32,737 nt of DNA from Actinomycetes bacterium (lineage in GTDB: Bacteria; Actinomycetota; Thermoleophilia; Gaiellales; Gaiellaceae). The notes below the pieces were generated by a model. That model did not search any database. It worked only from the letters and a program-made list of their open reading frames with translations, and was not told the DNA's origin. Made by a program: the position numbers and the translations under genes. Positions 31,284 to 32,737 of the stretch are shown here, one piece after another (positions within the stretch are counted from its first letter, which is position 1; each line of letters starts with the position of its first letter). The DNA is taken from the NCBI GenBank assembly GCA_030598925.1, contig JAUVPB010000004.1, positions 1 through 32,737 of the forward strand. The letters are read 5' to 3'.

Positions 31284-32606
31284 TCAGCAAGGCTTCTCAG
31301 CTCCTCGCCGCGCGTAGTACCACCAGGTGATGCCGAGGTTGATCACGTAGAAGGCGGTGAGGCCGATGAAGAATGGCACTGGGTCGCCCTTGGCGCTGAG
31401 AGTCGCGGCTACGAGGACGGCGAAGACGAAGGGCCCGTAGGCGGCCATGGCTGCCGTCCAGCCGATGACGCCGCCTGCTTGTCGTGGTGGGAAGATCATT
31501 GGCATTTGTTTGAAGGTGGATGCGTTGCCGATGCCGGAGAACAGGAATAGGCCGAGCATGAACACGACGAACCAGCCGAAGCCGTCTGTCGAGGCGGGTG
31601 TGACGAAGAAGCTGATGCCGATCGCCGAGATGATCAGCCCGATTGCGGAGAGTTGCGTGACGCGTGCGCCGCCGAACTTGTCTGAGACGGGCCCGGCGGC
31701 GACTCGCGCGATCGAGCCGACGAGTGGGCCGAGGAACGCCCACGCCAACGGGTCGGGTGCGTTGTCGAAGTCGCCGTAGAGTTCTTTGATCAGCAGCGGG
31801 AAGACGGCGGAGAGGCCGGCGAAGGAGCCGAACGTCATGACGTAGAGGGAGGTCATGAGCCAGGTGTGTTTTTCGCGGAAGATGTCGAGTTGTTCGCGTA
31901 CGTTGGCGTGGACGGGCACGCTGCGTAGTTGCCACCAGGCGAGTAGTGCGAGCAGCAGGACGAGTGGCATCCAGATGAAGACGGCGTTTTGTAGGTGCAC
32001 GGTGTCGCCGTCTTCGTCGATTTGGGTGCTGCCGACGAGGGCGATCCCGATGATCCAGGGCGTGATGAACTGCACGAGGCTGACGCCGAAGTTGCCGATT
32101 CCTGCCTGTATGCCGAGCGCGGTGCCTTGTAGTCGTTTCGGGAAGAACAGGCTGGTCGAGGGCATGAACGAGGAGAAGTTGCCGCCACCGAGGCCGGCGA
32201 GGATCGCGAGGACCATGAACAGCCAGTAGGGCGTGTTGGTGTTCTGGATCGCGAAGAACCAGCCGAGCAGCGGAATCAGCAACAGCAGGCTGGAGATCGC
32301 GACGACGTGTCGTGTCCCGTAGATCGGGATCAGGAACGTGTGGACGATCCGTAGCGTGCCGCCGGCCAGGCCGGGCATCGCGGCGAGCCAGAACAGTTGC
32401 GTGGTCGAGAGGTCGAAGCCGATGTCGTCGAGTCGCACCACGAGGGCGCTCACGACGAACCAGACGACGAAAGCCATCACCAGGTTGGAGGTCGTTATCC
32501 ACGTCGTCTTCCAGGCGATCGCCTTGCCCTTGCTCTCCCAGAACGGCTCGTCCTCGGGCTCCCAGCGCTCGATCCAGGTGTTCGAGTCTTGTCGCTTCAC
32601 ATCCAT
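31284..32606 (-). CDS. MFS nitrate/nitrite transporter, NarK/NNP family
   Basis: RWEPEDEPFWESKGKAIAWKTTWITTSNLVMAFVVWFVVSAL, QLFWLAAMPGLAGGTLRIVHTFLIPIYGTRHVVAISSLLLLIPLLGWFFAIQ, ILAGLGGGNFSSFMPSTSLFFPKRLQGTALGIQAGIGNFGVSLVQFITPWI: NNP-family signature with glycine-rich motif. Confidence 0.92.
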   Translation of the reverse strand: MDVKRQDSNTWIERWEPEDEPFWESKGKAIAWKTTWITTSNLVMAFVVWFVVSALVVRLDDIGFDLSTTQLFWLAAMPGLAGGTLRIVHTFLIPIYGTRHVVAISSLLLLIPLLGWFFAIQNTNTPYWLFMVLAILAGLGGGNFSSFMPSTSLFFPKRLQGTALGIQAGIGNFGVSLVQFITPWIIGIALVGSTQIDEDGDTVHLQNAVFIWMPLVLLLALLAWWQLRSVPVHANVREQLDIFREKHTWLMTSLYVMTFGSFAGLSAVFPLLIKELYGDFDNAPDPLAWAFLGPLVGSIARVAAGPVSDKFGGARVTQLSAIGLIISAIGISFFVTPASTDGFGWFVVFMLGLFLFSGIGNASTFKQMPMIFPPRQAGGVIGWTAAMAAYGPFVFAVLVAATLSAKGDPVPFFIGLTAFYVINLGITWWYYARRGAEKPC

Positions 32607-32642
32607 GAGCCAGCTTTCTCTCGTTGCAGTCGGAGCGACCCG

Positions 32643-32737
32643 TTAGATCTCGACCGGGGACGCGTGATGGAGGATTCGCCGTACGACGATATGCAGCCAG
32701 ACGAGGCTCGCGCAGACGAACACGAACAGGACGAGGA
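32643..32737 (-). CDS. C-terminal fragment of a membrane protein (runs off the right edge)
   Basis: Reverse-strand frame LVLFVFVCASLVWLHIVVRRILHHASPVEI* with a hydrophobic helix, just upstream of narK in the same orientation. Family not assignable from ~31 residues. Confidence 0.4.
   Translation of the reverse strand, partial: LVLFVFVCASLVWLHIVVRRILHHASPVEI

Noticed and set aside
31297-32502. 401-aa overlapping minus-strand ORF in a second frame through narK
   Set aside because: Thr/Arg/His-rich shadow frame of the NarK coding sequence; no TM or domain pattern.

Overview
High-GC, gene-dense chromosomal window, probably from an actinobacterium (a Thermoleophilia-like lineage is my guess from gene content; not proven). 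Mostly housekeeping and metabolic genes. Left to right: partial membrane protein (-); acyl-CoA synthetase and Nudix hydrolase (+); 1-Cys peroxiredoxin (+); AlkP-superfamily phosphohydrolase and GT4 glycosyltransferase (-), divergent from a PAPS-type sulfotransferase and a FemAB/BioF2-like GNAT (+); Rpf/transglycosylase-like secreted protein (-); fused hydantoinase A/B (oxoprolinase-like, ~1284 aa) (-), divergent from an amidohydrolase-fold protein and a MIP18/DUF59 protein (+); UppP (-); membrane-anchored cytochrome c (+); tRNA-Ser(GGA) (-); 2-dehydropantoate 2-reductase, E. coli-type argininosuccinate synthase, Zn alcohol dehydrogenase and a truncated-looking CMD ORF (+); CaiC-like acyl-CoA ligase (-); broken enoyl-CoA hydratase (+); cation/H+ antiporter (-); NAD-dependent epimerase, SerA, SerC, DUF1015, GNAT and universal stress protein (+); frameshifted TreT/trehalose-synthase-type glycosyltransferase (-); NarK-type nitrate/nitrite transporter (-). 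Best leads: (1) the amidohydrolase-like protein coupled to a DUF59 protein, with two canonical metal-ligand positions apparently substituted; (2) DUF1015 in a serA-serC operon carrying a DGHHR motif reminiscent of ParB/sulfiredoxin/SerK proteins; (3) a glycosyltransferase with three successive -1 frameshifts that sum to a restored frame; (4) a crotonase with an internal deletion. No CRISPR array, transposase or phage module was seen.
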